NCBI GenBank assembly: GCA_025354065.1
Contig: JANXNM010000379.1
Location: 1 to 13,768 of the forward strand
DNA: 13,768 bases
Origin: Synechococcales cyanobacterium 340R_concoct_173_sub
Lineage (GTDB): Bacteria > Cyanobacteriota > Cyanobacteriia > Leptolyngbyales > Leptolyngbyaceae
Reading direction: 5' to 3'
Shown: positions 1 to 8,758 of the stretch, piece after piece
How the letters are laid out: every line of letters begins with the position of its first letter
How positions within the stretch are numbered: position 1 is the first letter of the stretch
Notes under the pieces: model-generated
Seen by the model: only the letters and a program-made list of their open reading frames with translations
Told to the model about the DNA's origin: nothing
Databases searched by the model: none
Translations under genes and position numbers: made by a program

Positions 1-80
1 TGCTCAAATGTTGCTGGAGTCACGCCGCACAATCGTTTGAACTCTACAGGCTCTAAATTCTTAGCTTGGTTGTAACTCAT
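1..80 (-). CDS. Transposase N-terminus, IS5/DDE family (partial)
   Basis: Twenty-six codons are visible before the window edge, starting from an ATG at 80 and beginning MSYNQAKNLEPVEFKRL. This resembles the N-terminal helix-turn-helix segment of the DDE_Tnp_4-type transposases common in cyanobacteria, where a K-x-L-x-P-x-E-F-x-R-L-x-G-V pattern precedes the catalytic domain. No DDE residue is in view, so catalytic integrity cannot be judged. The gene points away from the adhesin remnant, and its start lies close to the element end, as expected. Family assignment rests on this short stretch only. Confidence 0.6.
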   Translation of the reverse strand, partial: MSYNQAKNLEPVEFKRLCGVTPATFE

Positions 81-138
81 TTTCAATTAGCTCAATTTAT
101 ATCTATCTTACAACTTTATTCGACTTTCGCAGGAGGTC
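1..138 (-). mobile_element. Outer end of an IS5-like insertion sequence (partial)
   Basis: Only one end of the element is in the window. Reading the minus strand inward from 138, the end begins GACCTCCTGCGAAAGTCG, about 58 bases before a transposase start codon at 80, a layout typical of IS ends. The outer limit is placed at 138 because the adhesin-type reading frame resumes sensibly just after it (N-G-G-T-S-A-T-S). The bases TAA at 139-141 would fit the three-base TNA target duplication of some IS5 subgroups. The exact boundary and the family subgroup are inferred, since the other end lies beyond base 1. Confidence 0.6.
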
Positions 139-1102
139 TAATGGAGGCACATCAGCAACCTCAATTAATGGCAGCATTGGTAGTCTCACCTCTAATGTGA
201 TTGATTTTGGATCGGGTGGCTCGCTGAATCTGAATGATATCTATGGAGTATTGAACGTTAAACGTTTAGTGAGTAGTCAAGGGTCGATTACCTTGGGTGG
301 TATCAATACTGTCAACATTGTCAGTGGCGGAAATGTCCAAGCAGCACAAGATGTAAATATCAATCCTAGGGGGAACTTGCTAATTGATGCGGCAGCGACA
401 ATCACCGCAGGCAACAATGTCGCCATTAGTAATCAGGGAGTAAGTGCAAGCGTCACAAGTATTAATGGTGGAATTTTTGCAAAAGCTTTGTCGATAATTG
501 GCAACAGTAATAACGACACCATTAATATTCAACGTATCGATATCCCTACCTACGTCTTTACTGGTGCAGGTAACGATACTGTAAATGTTGGTAGTAAACA
601 ACCTAATGGCAATGGTTCACTTAGCGGTATTAAAAATACGCTTACTTTGGATGGGGCAAGTCAGTTTGATACCCTCAACATTGATGATTCTGGTAATACC
701 AATAATGCAACGGGAATAATCACAGCCTCGACCATTACAGGCTTTGGTATGTCAGGTAGTATCAAGTACAGCAATTTTGAAAACATGGCTTTCAAATTGG
801 GTACAGGAACTAATAATGTCACTGTGAATGGGACACATACGGGTACAACTACAATTACTGGGAATACTGGAATTAACAACTTTACAGTTAACAGTATTGG
901 TGGTGCTACTACTATTAATGGTGGTGGTGGTGTCACAAAATTATTCACAACCTTGCCGCTTTCACCCCTAGGTCTTTTGAAACTTAACGGCGGAACAACT
1001 TCAACTGGCACTGGTGGCCTATTAGGTTCTGGCACTGGCGGTACGTTAGGTGGCCTATTAGGTTCTGGCACTGGCGGTACGTTAGGTGGTCTGCTGATCT
1101 AG
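139..1102 (+). pseudogene. 3' remnant of a large repetitive secreted/adhesin-type protein, cut by an IS
   Basis: The frame is open from the IS junction (in fact from 65) to TAG at 1102. A GTG at 197 could be called as a start for a 301-residue product, but the same repeat-like composition (NGGTSATSINGS, then IGSLTSN) continues upstream of it. The natural start was therefore probably lost to the IS. The protein is rich in Gly, Asn, Thr, Ser and Val, with beta-strand repeats such as FTGAGNDTVNVGS, LTLDGASQFDTLNIDDSG and GTHTGTTTITGNTG. Such motifs are seen in giant secreted beta-helical or calcium-binding proteins of cyanobacteria and planctomycetes. The C-terminus is a Gly/Leu-rich tail with two exact 12-residue repeats. 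No signal peptide, PEP-CTERM or membrane anchor is visible. A 5'-truncated, probably non-functional gene is the simplest reading. Confidence 0.65.
1013..1084 (+). repeat. Two exact 36-bp tandem repeats in the adhesin tail
   Basis: Copies at 1013-1048 and 1049-1084 are identical, and a degenerate third copy starts at 1085 just before the stop codon. The unit keeps the reading frame and encodes GGLLGSGTGGTL, giving a Gly/Leu-rich C-terminal tail. Perfect identity suggests recent duplication or slippage. Confidence 0.9.
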
Positions 1103-1207
1103 TCAACTAAGAACTCAAGTTCTCGGCTTTAGCTGAAATCAGTTAAAACTGACTAAAAACCCACATTCCGCTAGTTGGAGAGGAATAAAAATAATTAGGA
1201 ATCTGGG

Positions 1208-1727
1208 TCAATGTTTACCTTGGGGTAAATGAAGGGCGATCGCATCAGATGCAGCACGATGGGTGAGATCTATTAAATTAGCTTCTCCGATCGTATTTCG
1301 ATTCAATTCTGCATCTAGTAAATCATAGAGTTCACTCAAACTGACTTGAGTGTGAAAGGCTTCGGCAAAATTGGGATGCTTTTGAAGTATAATGCCCGAA
1401 ATTCCTTTGCGCCTAATGCTAATCCGATCGATTCGGTTGAAGCAATTACCGTTTCACAGGCAACGCCCCGAATCAAACTATTCCAACCCAGAATTGCGCC
1501 CGACTCCAATCGCTCTAAGGTATCGGGCAAGGGAGAGATGGCAGAATAGCCCAACCGTCTGGCCTGTCCCTGATACAGAATGACCAGTTGGAGAACAGAA
1601 GCCACAACCACAAGAGTAAATCGGAAGGTACGATCAGCGGTAAATCCGGGAAAAATGCAGCTTCGATCAAGGTGAGATCAAAGGCATTAAAGGTCTGTTC
1701 TAAGGTTTTAAACTGACTGTAGGACAT
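1208..1727 (-). pseudogene. Decayed hypothetical gene in three frames
   Basis: No single frame covers this segment, but three successive minus-strand frames give plausible protein. An ATG at 1727 opens MSYSQFKTLEQTFNAFDLTL, and this frame looks natural to about residue 39 before turning into unlikely Trp/Leu-rich sequence. A second frame, open down to 1336, reads through about 1400-1600 (SAISPLPDTLERLES, GWNSLIRGVACETVIAS). From about 1440 a third frame carries RISIRRKGISGIILQKHP and HTQVSLSELYDLLDAELN, and ends at TGA 1208-1210. At least two frameshifts are needed to join them. The N-terminus resembles a family of cyanobacterial hypothetical proteins beginning MSYSQF, which I recall but cannot assign a function. 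The HIP1 site at 1236 lies inside. A set of coincidental ORFs remains possible. Confidence 0.45.
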
Positions 1728-1844
1728 GCTTTATTTAAAGCCAATCAGAGACCTACACGATAGTCGATCGGTGTCTATGAGCGCTCCGAATACAGGGAAA
1801 TATCAAACGATCGCACTAGAAGTGAAATTTTGCTCACCCTATGG

Positions 1845-3020
1845 TTAACAAAACAGTGCAAAGATCTCAATAGCCGCCCGATCGCACACCCCGATCGCTC
1901 CCAAACCTTTCTGAACTTCTTGATAATCCTGCAATACTTTCTCTCGGGCTGGACCGGATAGAAGCGCGATTGATTCTTTGACAATCCGATCGACATTGGC
2001 TTCTTCCTGTAATAGTTCGGGAACAACTGTTCGCATTAAAACTAGATTTACAGGGGATGCAAAGGTGATTTTGACCTTGAGAATATTGCGTCCTGCCCAA
2101 GCAGTAAAACGACTAATTCGGTAAATGGCAACTTGAGGAATATTTAAAAGCGCAAGTTCGAGATTTACCGTACCCGATTTTGTAATGGCCATATCTGCCG
2201 CCGCGATCGCCATTTGGGTATCTTCTCTAGAGATTAATTTTGCATTTAAACCATAGGATTGAACCGCAAGTTCAATGGCTTCGCGATACCGATCGAGGGC
2301 TAGGGGAATATAAAATTTTGCATTTGGAACTTGATCTTGAATAGCTCGTGCCGCTTCAAAAATTGTCGGCATCAGAAACTTTAATTCTTGCCTGCGGGAG
2401 GCCGGAGATAAAACAATCGCCTGTTCTTCAGGTGTAATATCTAAGGCCTTGCGTGCCGCTTCACGACTAGGGGCTGACTGAAGCCGATCGACCAGTGGAT
2501 GGCCAACCCAGGTCACACTTGCGCCTTGATTTTTGTAATATCGTGCTTCTTCTGGAAAAATTGCAAGTAACCGATCGGTAATGCTCACAATCTCATTGGT
2601 GTTTTTGTCATTCATCGACCAAACCCATTCCTGGGGAGCAATGTAATAGACAATGGGGCAATTTGGAAACTGCGATCGGATAAATTTTCCCATGCCAAGA
2701 TTGGCCCCAATGTAGTCAATCAAAATGACGAGATCAGGAGGATTTTCTCGAAGTTGCTGCTTAGCATAGCGCTGCATTTTTAATGTCGGCAGAATGTAAG
2801 GCACAGCCTCCAATAATCCAATCGAACTTAAGGCAATAGTGTTTCCTAAAAGATGTGCACCAGCTGCTTCCATTCGATCGCCGCCCAAGGCCACAATCTC
2901 CAAATCAATCCCGTCAAGCCTCGCTTTTTTAAGCAATGCAGTGACGAGCATTGAACCTTGGAGATCGCCGGAAACTTCTCCGGTACTAATAAAAATTCGT
3001 TTTTTCACAACACCCTTCAC
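1845..3020 (-). CDS. lpxB: Lipid-A-disaccharide synthase LpxB
   Basis: LpxB joins UDP-2,3-diacylglucosamine and lipid X (2,3-diacylglucosamine-1-phosphate) into the beta-1,6-linked lipid A disaccharide, releasing UDP, at the inner face of the cytoplasmic membrane. It is a GT-B-fold glycosyltransferase (GT19). At 391 residues it has normal length. Family motifs are the N-terminal STGEVSGDLQG (residues 12-22), YYIAPQEWVW (125-134), VGHPLVD (172-178), LSPASRRQE (204-212) and the donor-site KSGTVNLE (281-288) followed by YR at 300-301. A GTG at 3020 follows GAGGG by six bases and is preferred; a second GTG at 3008 would give MKKRIFISTGE and is also possible. It begins three bases after the lpxA stop and is the last gene of the block. 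Confidence 0.95.
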   Translation of the reverse strand: MKGVVKKRIFISTGEVSGDLQGSMLVTALLKKARLDGIDLEIVALGGDRMEAAGAHLLGNTIALSSIGLLEAVPYILPTLKMQRYAKQQLRENPPDLVILIDYIGANLGMGKFIRSQFPNCPIVYYIAPQEWVWSMNDKNTNEIVSITDRLLAIFPEEARYYKNQGASVTWVGHPLVDRLQSAPSREAARKALDITPEEQAIVLSPASRRQELKFLMPTIFEAARAIQDQVPNAKFYIPLALDRYREAIELAVQSYGLNAKLISREDTQMAIAAADMAITKSGTVNLELALLNIPQVAIYRISRFTAWAGRNILKVKITFASPVNLVLMRTVVPELLQEEANVDRIVKESIALLSGPAREKVLQDYQEVQKGLGAIGVCDRAAIEIFALFC

Positions 3021-3023
3021 AAC

Positions 3024-3830
3024 TTACCCTCGACCTGGAATCAAGCCCCGGCGACCCGGTAGCTGGGACAGGTGAATGAATTTGCTTAAATGCTCGACAT
3101 AATCATTGGTATTCAACGTTTCAAGTTTTTCGAGAGATTCAGCAAATGTATAGTCCGATCGGTACAGAAGTCTAAAGGCTTGCTTCAGCGATCGCAACAT
3201 TTCGCCGTCTTGTAAATCGCCAATGCCTGCCCGTTGCAGCCCCACCAAATTCAGTGCCCGTACTCGTGATGGATTGCCTTCAATCATCGTATACGGTGGC
3301 ACATCACGATCGATCCGGGTCATGCCGCCGACCATAGACAAGCGACCAATATGAACAAACTGATGGACACCTAAAACGCCGCTAATTCTGGCCCCAGATT
3401 CCACATGAACATGTCCTGCGAGAGCCACGGAATTGGCAATGATGACATGATCTTCCAAAATGCAGTTGTGACCAATGTGGGTATAGCCCATAATCAAGTT
3501 GTTATCGCCAATTCGGGTGATTTCGTCGCCGCGTGTGGGACGGTGAATGGTGACGTATTCTCGAATTTGGTTGCCATCGCCAATCCGAACCGGACCCAGA
3601 GATCCGTCGTATTTCAAATCTTGCGGCTCCAGCCCGATCGCAGCCCCCGGAAATAGTTGGTTTCGTTCCCCAATGTGGGTATCTCCATCAAGAACAACAT
3701 GAGGTGCAATAACTGTACCTGCGCCAACTTTGACCTTAGGCCCAATGACCGCATAGGGGCCAACTTGGACCGTTGGATGAAGTTCAGCGCCGGAATGAAT
3801 GACAGCAGTCGGATGAATCAGGGTTGCCAT
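3024..3830 (-). CDS. lpxA: UDP-N-acetylglucosamine acyltransferase LpxA
   Basis: LpxA makes the first step of lipid A synthesis, transferring a 3-hydroxyacyl chain from acyl-ACP to the 3-OH of UDP-GlcNAc in the cytosol. It is a left-handed beta-helix trimer. Hexapeptide repeats run from the start (IHPTAV, LHPTVQVGPYAVIG) to about residue 190, followed by a helical C-terminal domain. In GYTHIGHNC the second His, residue 121, matches the catalytic His125 of E. coli. VHQF and DVPPYTMIEGNPSRVRALN are also diagnostic. The frame stays open upstream to a TTG at 3905 (293 codons), but the conserved protein begins at MATLIHPT, so I place the start at ATG 3830 (268 residues, a normal length). The Shine-Dalgarno sequence there is weak. 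It lies between fabZ and lpxB in the same operon. Confidence 0.94.
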   Translation of the reverse strand: MATLIHPTAVIHSGAELHPTVQVGPYAVIGPKVKVGAGTVIAPHVVLDGDTHIGERNQLFPGAAIGLEPQDLKYDGSLGPVRIGDGNQIREYVTIHRPTRGDEITRIGDNNLIMGYTHIGHNCILEDHVIIANSVALAGHVHVESGARISGVLGVHQFVHIGRLSMVGGMTRIDRDVPPYTMIEGNPSRVRALNLVGLQRAGIGDLQDGEMLRSLKQAFRLLYRSDYTFAESLEKLETLNTNDYVEHLSKFIHLSQLPGRRGLIPGRG

Positions 3831-4058
3831 AGAACCTATCGCAGGGTGTAATTGCCTGACAAACATCAGTAGTGAGCCACGGTTCCAAGTCAGTCGAAAT
3901 TTCAAACCTGAAGGGGTTTTAACTTTAACTGTTGTTTACACAAGCTGACGATCGTAGGCGGTTTTGGGTGATGAACGGTGTGTGAGTTGCTGAGTAAGAC
4001 AATTAGACCACAGAGTTTCTTTTACGACATGTATCGCATGAACTTATAGTCCAACTTT
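3831..4058 (-). other. Spacer between fabZ and lpxA
   Basis: About 228 bases separate the fabZ stop from the chosen lpxA start. The part nearest lpxA (3831-3905) is open in the lpxA frame, so lpxA could be 25 residues longer. I see no convincing promoter, terminator or small gene in the rest. It is the longest gap inside the block. Confidence 0.5.
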
Positions 4059-4553
4059 CTATTCCACAAGGGCAAACATCAAGTCTCCCTCGCAGGCTAG
4101 TTTACCTTCGACCTCAGCGCGTCCTTTCATCTTTCCAAAACGACGACCCCGCAGAGAAATCAGTTCCACAGTCATGATGAGTTGGTCTCCAGGAACTACA
4201 GGACGGCGAAATCTAACGTTGTCAATTCCGGCAAACATAAAAAGTCCATTGGGCATGTCTGCCATCTGTCGCAGAACTACACCACCAACTTGAGCCATTG
4301 CCTCGACTATCAAAACCCCCGGCATAATGGGGCGACCTGGAAAATGACCTTGAAATTGGGGTTCATTCATCGTGATATTTTTGAGGCCCACCGCCAGTTT
4401 TCCGGGCACGAAGTCAATAATTCGATCGACCAACGCAAAGGGAAATCGATGGGGCAACATCTCATGAATTTCTTCAACGGAGAAGGTTGTTTTATTGGGT
4501 GCGGTGTCGGGGACGGCTTCGCTGATGGTGGTGGGATCAAGAGTGGTGGGCAT
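4059..4553 (-). CDS. fabZ: 3-hydroxyacyl-ACP dehydratase FabZ
   Basis: FabZ removes water from (3R)-3-hydroxyacyl-ACP in type II fatty acid synthesis. It competes with LpxA and LpxD for the same acyl-ACP, which explains its place among the lpx genes. The 164-residue product has the single hot-dog fold. The active-site loop [11 protein letters not shown] starts at His70, and Glu84 in EAMAQ is the second catalytic residue. [14 protein letters not shown] (residues 32-45) is the usual N-terminal signature. A 20-residue Thr/Pro-rich leader precedes the core and is slightly longer than in many homologues. The start is ATG 4553, about 23 bases after the lpxC stop, consistent with cotranscription. 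Confidence 0.95.
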   Translation of the reverse strand: MPTTLDPTTISEAVPDTAPNKTTFSVEEIHEMLPHRFPFALVDRIIDFVPGKLAVGLKNITMNEPQFQGHFPGRPIMPGVLIVEAMAQVGGVVLRQMADMPNGLFMFAGIDNVRFRRPVVPGDQLIMTVELISLRGRRFGKMKGRAEVEGKLACEGDLMFALVE

Positions 4554-4576
4554 AGGTTTTTTAGGGCGTGATTAAT

Positions 4577-5422
4577 TTAAAGCGCGACCAGTTTCTGGGC
4601 CAATTGGGTATGGAGACGATGACTGGCTTTGTAGGCTAAGTAATGGGCGATCGGTAAATCGGCAACCAAACTCAAATCACCGATTAAGTCTAAGAGTTTA
4701 TGACGAACGGGTTCATTTGCAAATCGCAGAGGCGGGTTAATCCAACCATCTGGGCCACAAACTAAGGCGTTATCTAGGCTTCCGCCTTTGATTAGACCAG
4801 CAGTTTGAAGCTGTTCGATTTGGTGGGCGAGGCCGAAAGTTCGGGCCGGGGCGATCGCACTAGAAAACGGTTCGCTCGCTCGCGACCAACTGTACCACTG
4901 ATTTCCAATGGCCTTCAGCTCAAAGTCGATGCCATAACTGAACCGCAGTTCGGTCGATGGGATGGCTGCGACAAATATATTGCCTTCGCGGATCCAAATC
5001 GGTTCTTGGAGAACAGGCCGATCGCGCTCGATACCAATGGATTGAGTTCCCACCGATTCAATGGCTTTAACCCATTCGAGCGCAGACCCGTCAAGTAAGG
5101 GCATTTCACCCCCATCAGCCTCAATGCAAAGGTCCGTAATCCCAGCACCCCATAATGCAGCCAGAAGATGCTCTACGGTCCGAACACTACCGTTTGGGGT
5201 TATGAGTTCGGTGGAGAGCATAGTCTGTTGAACTAAGTTCACCTGAGCAGGAATTTCAGGCCGATCGGGTAAATCCGATCGGATAAATCGAATTCCCGAG
5301 TTAGCAATTGCAGGCAGGAGCGTCACGGTGGTGATTTCACCGGAATGTAGCCCAATTCCTCTGCAAGTGACAGCGGTGGTTAGCGTTGTGGGAACAATGG
5401 TTGCTGTTAAAGAGGTCGTCAT
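4577..5422 (-). CDS. lpxC: UDP-3-O-acyl-N-acetylglucosamine deacetylase LpxC
   Basis: LpxC is the zinc-dependent, committed step of lipid A synthesis, removing the acetyl group from UDP-3-O-acyl-GlcNAc. All expected active-site positions are present: Glu84-His85 in VEHLLAAL, His241 and Asp245 in [11 protein letters not shown], and His268 in ASHRLH. These match E. coli E78/H79, H238, D242 and H265. GIGLHSG (residues 22-28) and [10 protein letters not shown] (105-114) are further family signatures. The product has 281 residues, a normal cyanobacterial length of about 280 rather than the roughly 305 of E. coli. Its ATG shares one base with the bamA stop (TAATG), so translation is probably coupled to that of the outer-membrane assembly protein. 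Confidence 0.96.
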   Translation of the reverse strand: MTTSLTATIVPTTLTTAVTCRGIGLHSGEITTVTLLPAIANSGIRFIRSDLPDRPEIPAQVNLVQQTMLSTELITPNGSVRTVEHLLAALWGAGITDLCIEADGGEMPLLDGSALEWVKAIESVGTQSIGIERDRPVLQEPIWIREGNIFVAAIPSTELRFSYGIDFELKAIGNQWYSWSRASEPFSSAIAPARTFGLAHQIEQLQTAGLIKGGSLDNALVCGPDGWINPPLRFANEPVRHKLLDLIGDLSLVADLPIAHYLAYKASHRLHTQLAQKLVAL

Positions 5423-7767
5423 TAGAATCGTTCACCAATCCCGAAGTGGAATCGGCCCTGGCCACGATCGCTAAATCCGTAGTCAATCCGAATGGGGCCA
5501 AGGGGCGACTGAATCCGCAGTCCAAGTCCGTAGCCAACGCCACTGCCCGGTTTACCTCGCAGTCCAGCAGGATTTCCTTTAAGCGAAGCTCCAGTCCCGA
5601 AATCCGTTCCAGCATCGACAAACAGCGCACCCGAAATTACGGAGAACACCGGAAAACGATATTCTACTGTCCCTTGCAGGAAGCTCTTACCTGAACCCAC
5701 ATCGCCTTCCTCATACCCCCGAATAGAATTACTTCCTCCGAGAGAGAAAGCTTCATAGGGTGGTAAAGTTCCTAGAGCTGTTCCGGCTTGAATGTTGAAT
5801 GCAAAGCTCTGAGGGCAGTCAGGGACTTTAGCATTGGCACGACATCCTGGAGAGAATTTCAGGAGACGGGTTGGAATGTATTGGCTGTAGCTGCCGCGTA
5901 GACGGTTGAAGAAAATGTTGCCGCTGCCAATAGGAACGGATTGTTCAGTGCTGAAGCGCAACAGCGATCCACTGGTTGGACGAAGGGCATCGTTGCGCAA
6001 GTCTCGGGCAAACCCAAGCTGAAAGGTTAGCAAATCATCTCGGCTGGTGCCGCTGGTGCTAAGGTCCGCGCCTGTTGCGCCTGTTGCGATGTTATAGATT
6101 CCAGTCATGGGATCACGACGGAGCTGCGGAGCGGCGGGATTGATTAGAGTTCCGCTGCTGTCTTGGATGCGGATGCTCTGGTATTGGACTCCAAGGGAGC
6201 TAGTCCAGGGCGATCGTTCAAAGACATTTTTAGAAAGTGGACGGGCAAAACTGACCCCAAATCCGGTCCGCAAAATTCGGGCAACTTCAGTATTTGTGCC
6301 GCCTGTGGAGACCTGAACATTCTGACCACCATCATAAATCAGAGAAATGCTGCGACGACGGAACCCGTTGACTGTGTAGCTAGTGCGATAGGGATCACCT
6401 GCAATCCAAGGATCGGAAAAGCTTGCATCAAACAGCAATTCCCGTTCGCCCAGTTGAAGTTCTGCGCCGAGTTTTTGGTTATTGCCGCCCAAATTCTGTT
6501 GTTGGTAGCTGATGGTTCCAAACAGTCCACTAGCTGAACTCACCCCAGCTCCGGCTGCAATGGATCCCGCATTCCGTTCTACGACATTCACGTTTACAAT
6601 CGCATTACGAGGATCTTCTCCCGGATCCAGCGACAACTTCACATCTTCAAAGAGTCCCAAGGTGGACAATCGGCCCAAGTCTTTCTCTGCTGTTTTCCGA
6701 TTAAAGACTTTACCCGCCTTAGTTTCCATTTCCCGCAGCACAATAAATTCACGAGTACGGCCACTGGGCTTACCCTCTTTATTTAGCCGCTCTTTGCCCT
6801 CTTTATCGAAGAACCGAACGCGGACTTTTTCAATGTTGCCTTCCGCGACTTGCAACGTCACCACGCCGTCTTCTGCAACTTTGGGCAGGTCAGTCACCTG
6901 AGCCAATACGTAGCCTTGATCTTGGTAGCGTTTGGTCAAATCCTGCACGCCGCGTTGAAGATCCCGGTAGTTGAGCGTATTGCCATATTGAGGCTTGAAG
7001 ATCTCATCGACGGTATTTTGTTGAACTAAAGCACTGCCACTAACCCGGACACCCTTCAAAATGGGATTAGGTTGGACTTGGAAAGTAACGCGAACACCGA
7101 GGGGCGTATCTTTGGGATCGGCTTGCACATTGGCAAAGAAGCCTGTTGCAAAAATGGCATTAATGTCTTCTTGAAGTTGAGTCCGGGTTGCCGTTTGGCC
7201 CGGTCGGGTTTTGATGACGCGGTAAACTTCGTCTTCGAGTTCTTGTTTGCCAGCTCCCGTGACGAGTACTTCGCCGACTAGAACGCGGGCTTCCGATTCA
7301 AGTGCGGGGGCGAGGCTACCAGGCGGAGTCGTAATAGTGGGGAGTTCTGGAGCACGGCTTGGGGTTGGCGTAACTTGGGGAGCGGCTAACGTTGGAGCCT
7401 CGATCGGTTGAGTGATCGGTGGTTTAACAAGACCGTCAGGTGTAATTTTGATTTGGTTGGGTGATTCTTGGCCAGATTGAGCCAAAACAGTTGGGGTAGG
7501 AGTGACGATCGCGGGTTCGGCGGGTATTACAGCTAAGTCAGTAGCTATGTAAGTGCTCGATCGAGTTACGACTGGCTCATTTGCAACAGATGAGGCAGGT
7601 TTGGCTAACTTAGACTCGCTTAAAAATAAAGATTGTCGTATTTGGGTGCCGTTTGTCCCCAACCGAGAGTCGGTTGACGCATCTGCGCGGTGGACTTCAG
7701 GGACTGCGATCGCCGCAGTGGTCGCCAACAGAACTAACCAAACTTGAGAAAAACGCCGATCACGCAC
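5422..7767 (-). CDS. bamA: Outer-membrane assembly protein Omp85/BamA
   Basis: The protein inserts beta-barrel proteins into the outer membrane; cyanobacterial members are relatives of chloroplast Toc75. With a start at GTG 7767 it has 781 residues. These comprise a signal peptide (RDRR, then hydrophobic [14 protein letters not shown], cut near HRADA), a Pro/Thr-rich linker to about residue 150, three POTRA domains at about 161-234, 235-312 and 313-397, and a 16-strand barrel from about 400. The barrel holds IRGYEEGD, the conserved loop-6 RGY/RGF motif, and ends FHFGIGERF with the terminal Phe read as an insertion signal. The frame is open to TTG 7800, but AGGAG at 7778-7782 lies inside that extension. 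Starts at TTG 7773 or GTG 7767 fit better. Three POTRAs and a Pro-rich linker are typical of cyanobacterial Omp85. Confidence 0.93.
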   Translation of the reverse strand: MRDRRFSQVWLVLLATTAAIAVPEVHRADASTDSRLGTNGTQIRQSLFLSESKLAKPASSVANEPVVTRSSTYIATDLAVIPAEPAIVTPTPTVLAQSGQESPNQIKITPDGLVKPPITQPIEAPTLAAPQVTPTPSRAPELPTITTPPGSLAPALESEARVLVGEVLVTGAGKQELEDEVYRVIKTRPGQTATRTQLQEDINAIFATGFFANVQADPKDTPLGVRVTFQVQPNPILKGVRVSGSALVQQNTVDEIFKPQYGNTLNYRDLQRGVQDLTKRYQDQGYVLAQVTDLPKVAEDGVVTLQVAEGNIEKVRVRFFDKEGKERLNKEGKPSGRTREFIVLREMETKAGKVFNRKTAEKDLGRLSTLGLFEDVKLSLDPGEDPRNAIVNVNVVERNAGSIAAGAGVSSASGLFGTISYQQQNLGGNNQKLGAELQLGERELLFDASFSDPWIAGDPYRTSYTVNGFRRRSISLIYDGGQNVQVSTGGTNTEVARILRTGFGVSFARPLSKNVFERSPWTSSLGVQYQSIRIQDSSGTLINPAAPQLRRDPMTGIYNIATGATGADLSTSGTSRDDLLTFQLGFARDLRNDALRPTSGSLLRFSTEQSVPIGSGNIFFNRLRGSYSQYIPTRLLKFSPGCRANAKVPDCPQSFAFNIQAGTALGTLPPYEAFSLGGSNSIRGYEEGDVGSGKSFLQGTVEYRFPVFSVISGALFVDAGTDFGTGASLKGNPAGLRGKPGSGVGYGLGLRIQSPLGPIRIDYGFSDRGQGRFHFGIGERF

Positions 7768-7810
7768 GATCAATTCACTCCTAAAACACACCAACAACAA
7801 GTCATCAACA

Positions 7811-7836
7811 TCTGGTGCATTAGTTGTGCCACCAGA
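7811..7836 (-). promoter_or_regulatory. Hairpin in the bamA leader
   Basis: TCTGGTG and CACCAGA form a perfect 7-bp stem around a 12-base loop, about 45 bases upstream of the likely bamA start. No T-run follows, so it is not an intrinsic terminator. It could shape a 5' untranslated region or bind a regulator. The stem is visible; the role is inferred. Confidence 0.4.
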
Positions 7837-7872
7837 CCATTCAACTCAAACCCGTAACCACCGCTACGGTAT

Positions 7873-7882
7873 GTTACGTAAC
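7873..7882. promoter_or_regulatory. 10-bp palindrome upstream of bamA, possible operator
   Basis: GTTACGTAAC is a perfect palindrome in the purC-bamA spacer, and a second short one, GTGATTCAC, follows at 7886-7894. Clustered palindromes ahead of an operon suggest a regulator site, but I recognise no specific regulator and chance cannot be excluded. Confidence 0.25.
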
Positions 7883-7934
7883 TTAGTGATTCACAATATC
7901 AGGAAAGGGAGTAAGTCGAAAGTCTGGTAGAAAA

Positions 7935-7972
7935 CCAACGGGTTTAAAACGGATTCAAACCGGAATTGTTGG
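7935..7972 (-). terminator. Possible weak intrinsic terminator of purC
   Basis: Six bases after the purC stop, reading the minus strand, CCAAC pairs with GTTGG and an inner GGTTT pairs with AAACC across an uneven internal loop. A short TTTT follows. The stem is imperfect and AT-rich and the T-run is short, so it may only attenuate transcription into bamA. Confidence 0.35.
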
Positions 7973-7978
7973 AAATTA

Positions 7979-8758
7979 TTAGACAGGTGAACTTTTCAGC
8001 ACGCGTTCTAAAACTTGCTGATACCCTTCTTCGACGTTTCCCATATCTTGACGGAAGCGATCTTTATCGAGGACGCGCTTTTTCGGATCAGGTTCCCCTT
8101 GAATCCATAATCTGCAAGTATCAGGGCTAATCTCATCCGCAAGTAAGATCGTTCCATTACGATCGCGGCCAAATTCCAATTTGAAATCGACTAGGCTAAT
8201 CCCGCATTGATCGAAGAATTCTTTTAAAACATCATTGATTTGTAGCGCCATGGTCCGCAATGTGTTCACGTCATCATCGCTAGCAATGTTCATCAGCCGA
8301 ATCCGATCGATCGTCAACAACGGATCGCCTAGCGCATCATCTTTGTAATAGAACTCAACCAAGGGTGGCTCGACAGCGGTGCCTAATTCTAGCCCTGTTT
8401 GTTTACACAAGCTCCCGGCAGCAATGTTGCGGACGACGACCTCCAAAGGAACAATAGTGACCGCTTTCACCAACATTTGGGTCGAAGATGGCATTTCAAC
8501 GAAATGGGTCGGAATATCTTTGGATTCCATCAGTTTGAACAAATGGGCGGAAATGGCGTTATTAATTTCGCCTTTGCCCCGAATACTATCCTTTTTTTGA
8601 CCATTAAAGGCTGTGGCATCGTCTTTAAAATAAGTCAGCAAGACATCAGGATTGTCCGTGGCGTAGAGAATTTTTGCTTTCCCTTCATACAGTTTTTGGC
8701 CCAGGTTTTGGCCAAGCGGTTTGCCAAGTTGTTCGCTAGATCCAGATTCGCCAGACAT
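7979..8758 (-). CDS. purC: Phosphoribosylaminoimidazole-succinocarboxamide synthase PurC
   Basis: PurC (SAICAR synthetase) joins aspartate to CAIR using ATP, a step of de novo purine synthesis in the cytosol. The signatures are LYEGKAKILY (residues 23-32), ATAFNGQKKDSIRGKGEIN (48-66, nucleotide binding), SLVDFKLEFGRD (188-199) and LADEISPDTCRLW (206-218). The 259 residues include a polar N-terminal extension of about 20 (MSGESGSSEQLGKPLGQNL) before the usual start of the fold; E. coli PurC has 237. ATG 8758 is the chosen start, and no strong ribosome binding site is visible. It leads the minus-strand block but is metabolically unrelated to it. Its adjacency to omp85 is a known cyanobacterial arrangement. 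Confidence 0.96.
   Translation of the reverse strand: MSGESGSSEQLGKPLGQNLGQKLYEGKAKILYATDNPDVLLTYFKDDATAFNGQKKDSIRGKGEINNAISAHLFKLMESKDIPTHFVEMPSSTQMLVKAVTIVPLEVVVRNIAAGSLCKQTGLELGTAVEPPLVEFYYKDDALGDPLLTIDRIRLMNIASDDDVNTLRTMALQINDVLKEFFDQCGISLVDFKLEFGRDRNGTILLADEISPDTCRLWIQGEPDPKKRVLDKDRFRQDMGNVEEGYQQVLERVLKSSPV

Noticed and set aside
661..1071. Minus-strand 136-codon frame rich in Pro and Val
   Set aside because: It mirrors the Gly/Thr repeats of the adhesin remnant on the other strand; composition is an artefact of the repeats and there is no ribosome binding site.
1103..1207. Short inverted repeats after the adhesin stop (GAACT/AGTTC, TCAGTT/AACTGA)
   Set aside because: The loops are only two bases and no T-run follows, so they do not make a believable terminator.
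4182..4571. Plus-strand 129-codon frame across fabZ
   Set aside because: It lies antisense to the well-supported fabZ and has no recognisable motif.
6163..6901. Two overlapping plus-strand frames of 124 and 129 codons inside bamA
   Set aside because: Both are antisense to the conserved POTRA and barrel regions and look like codon-bias shadows.
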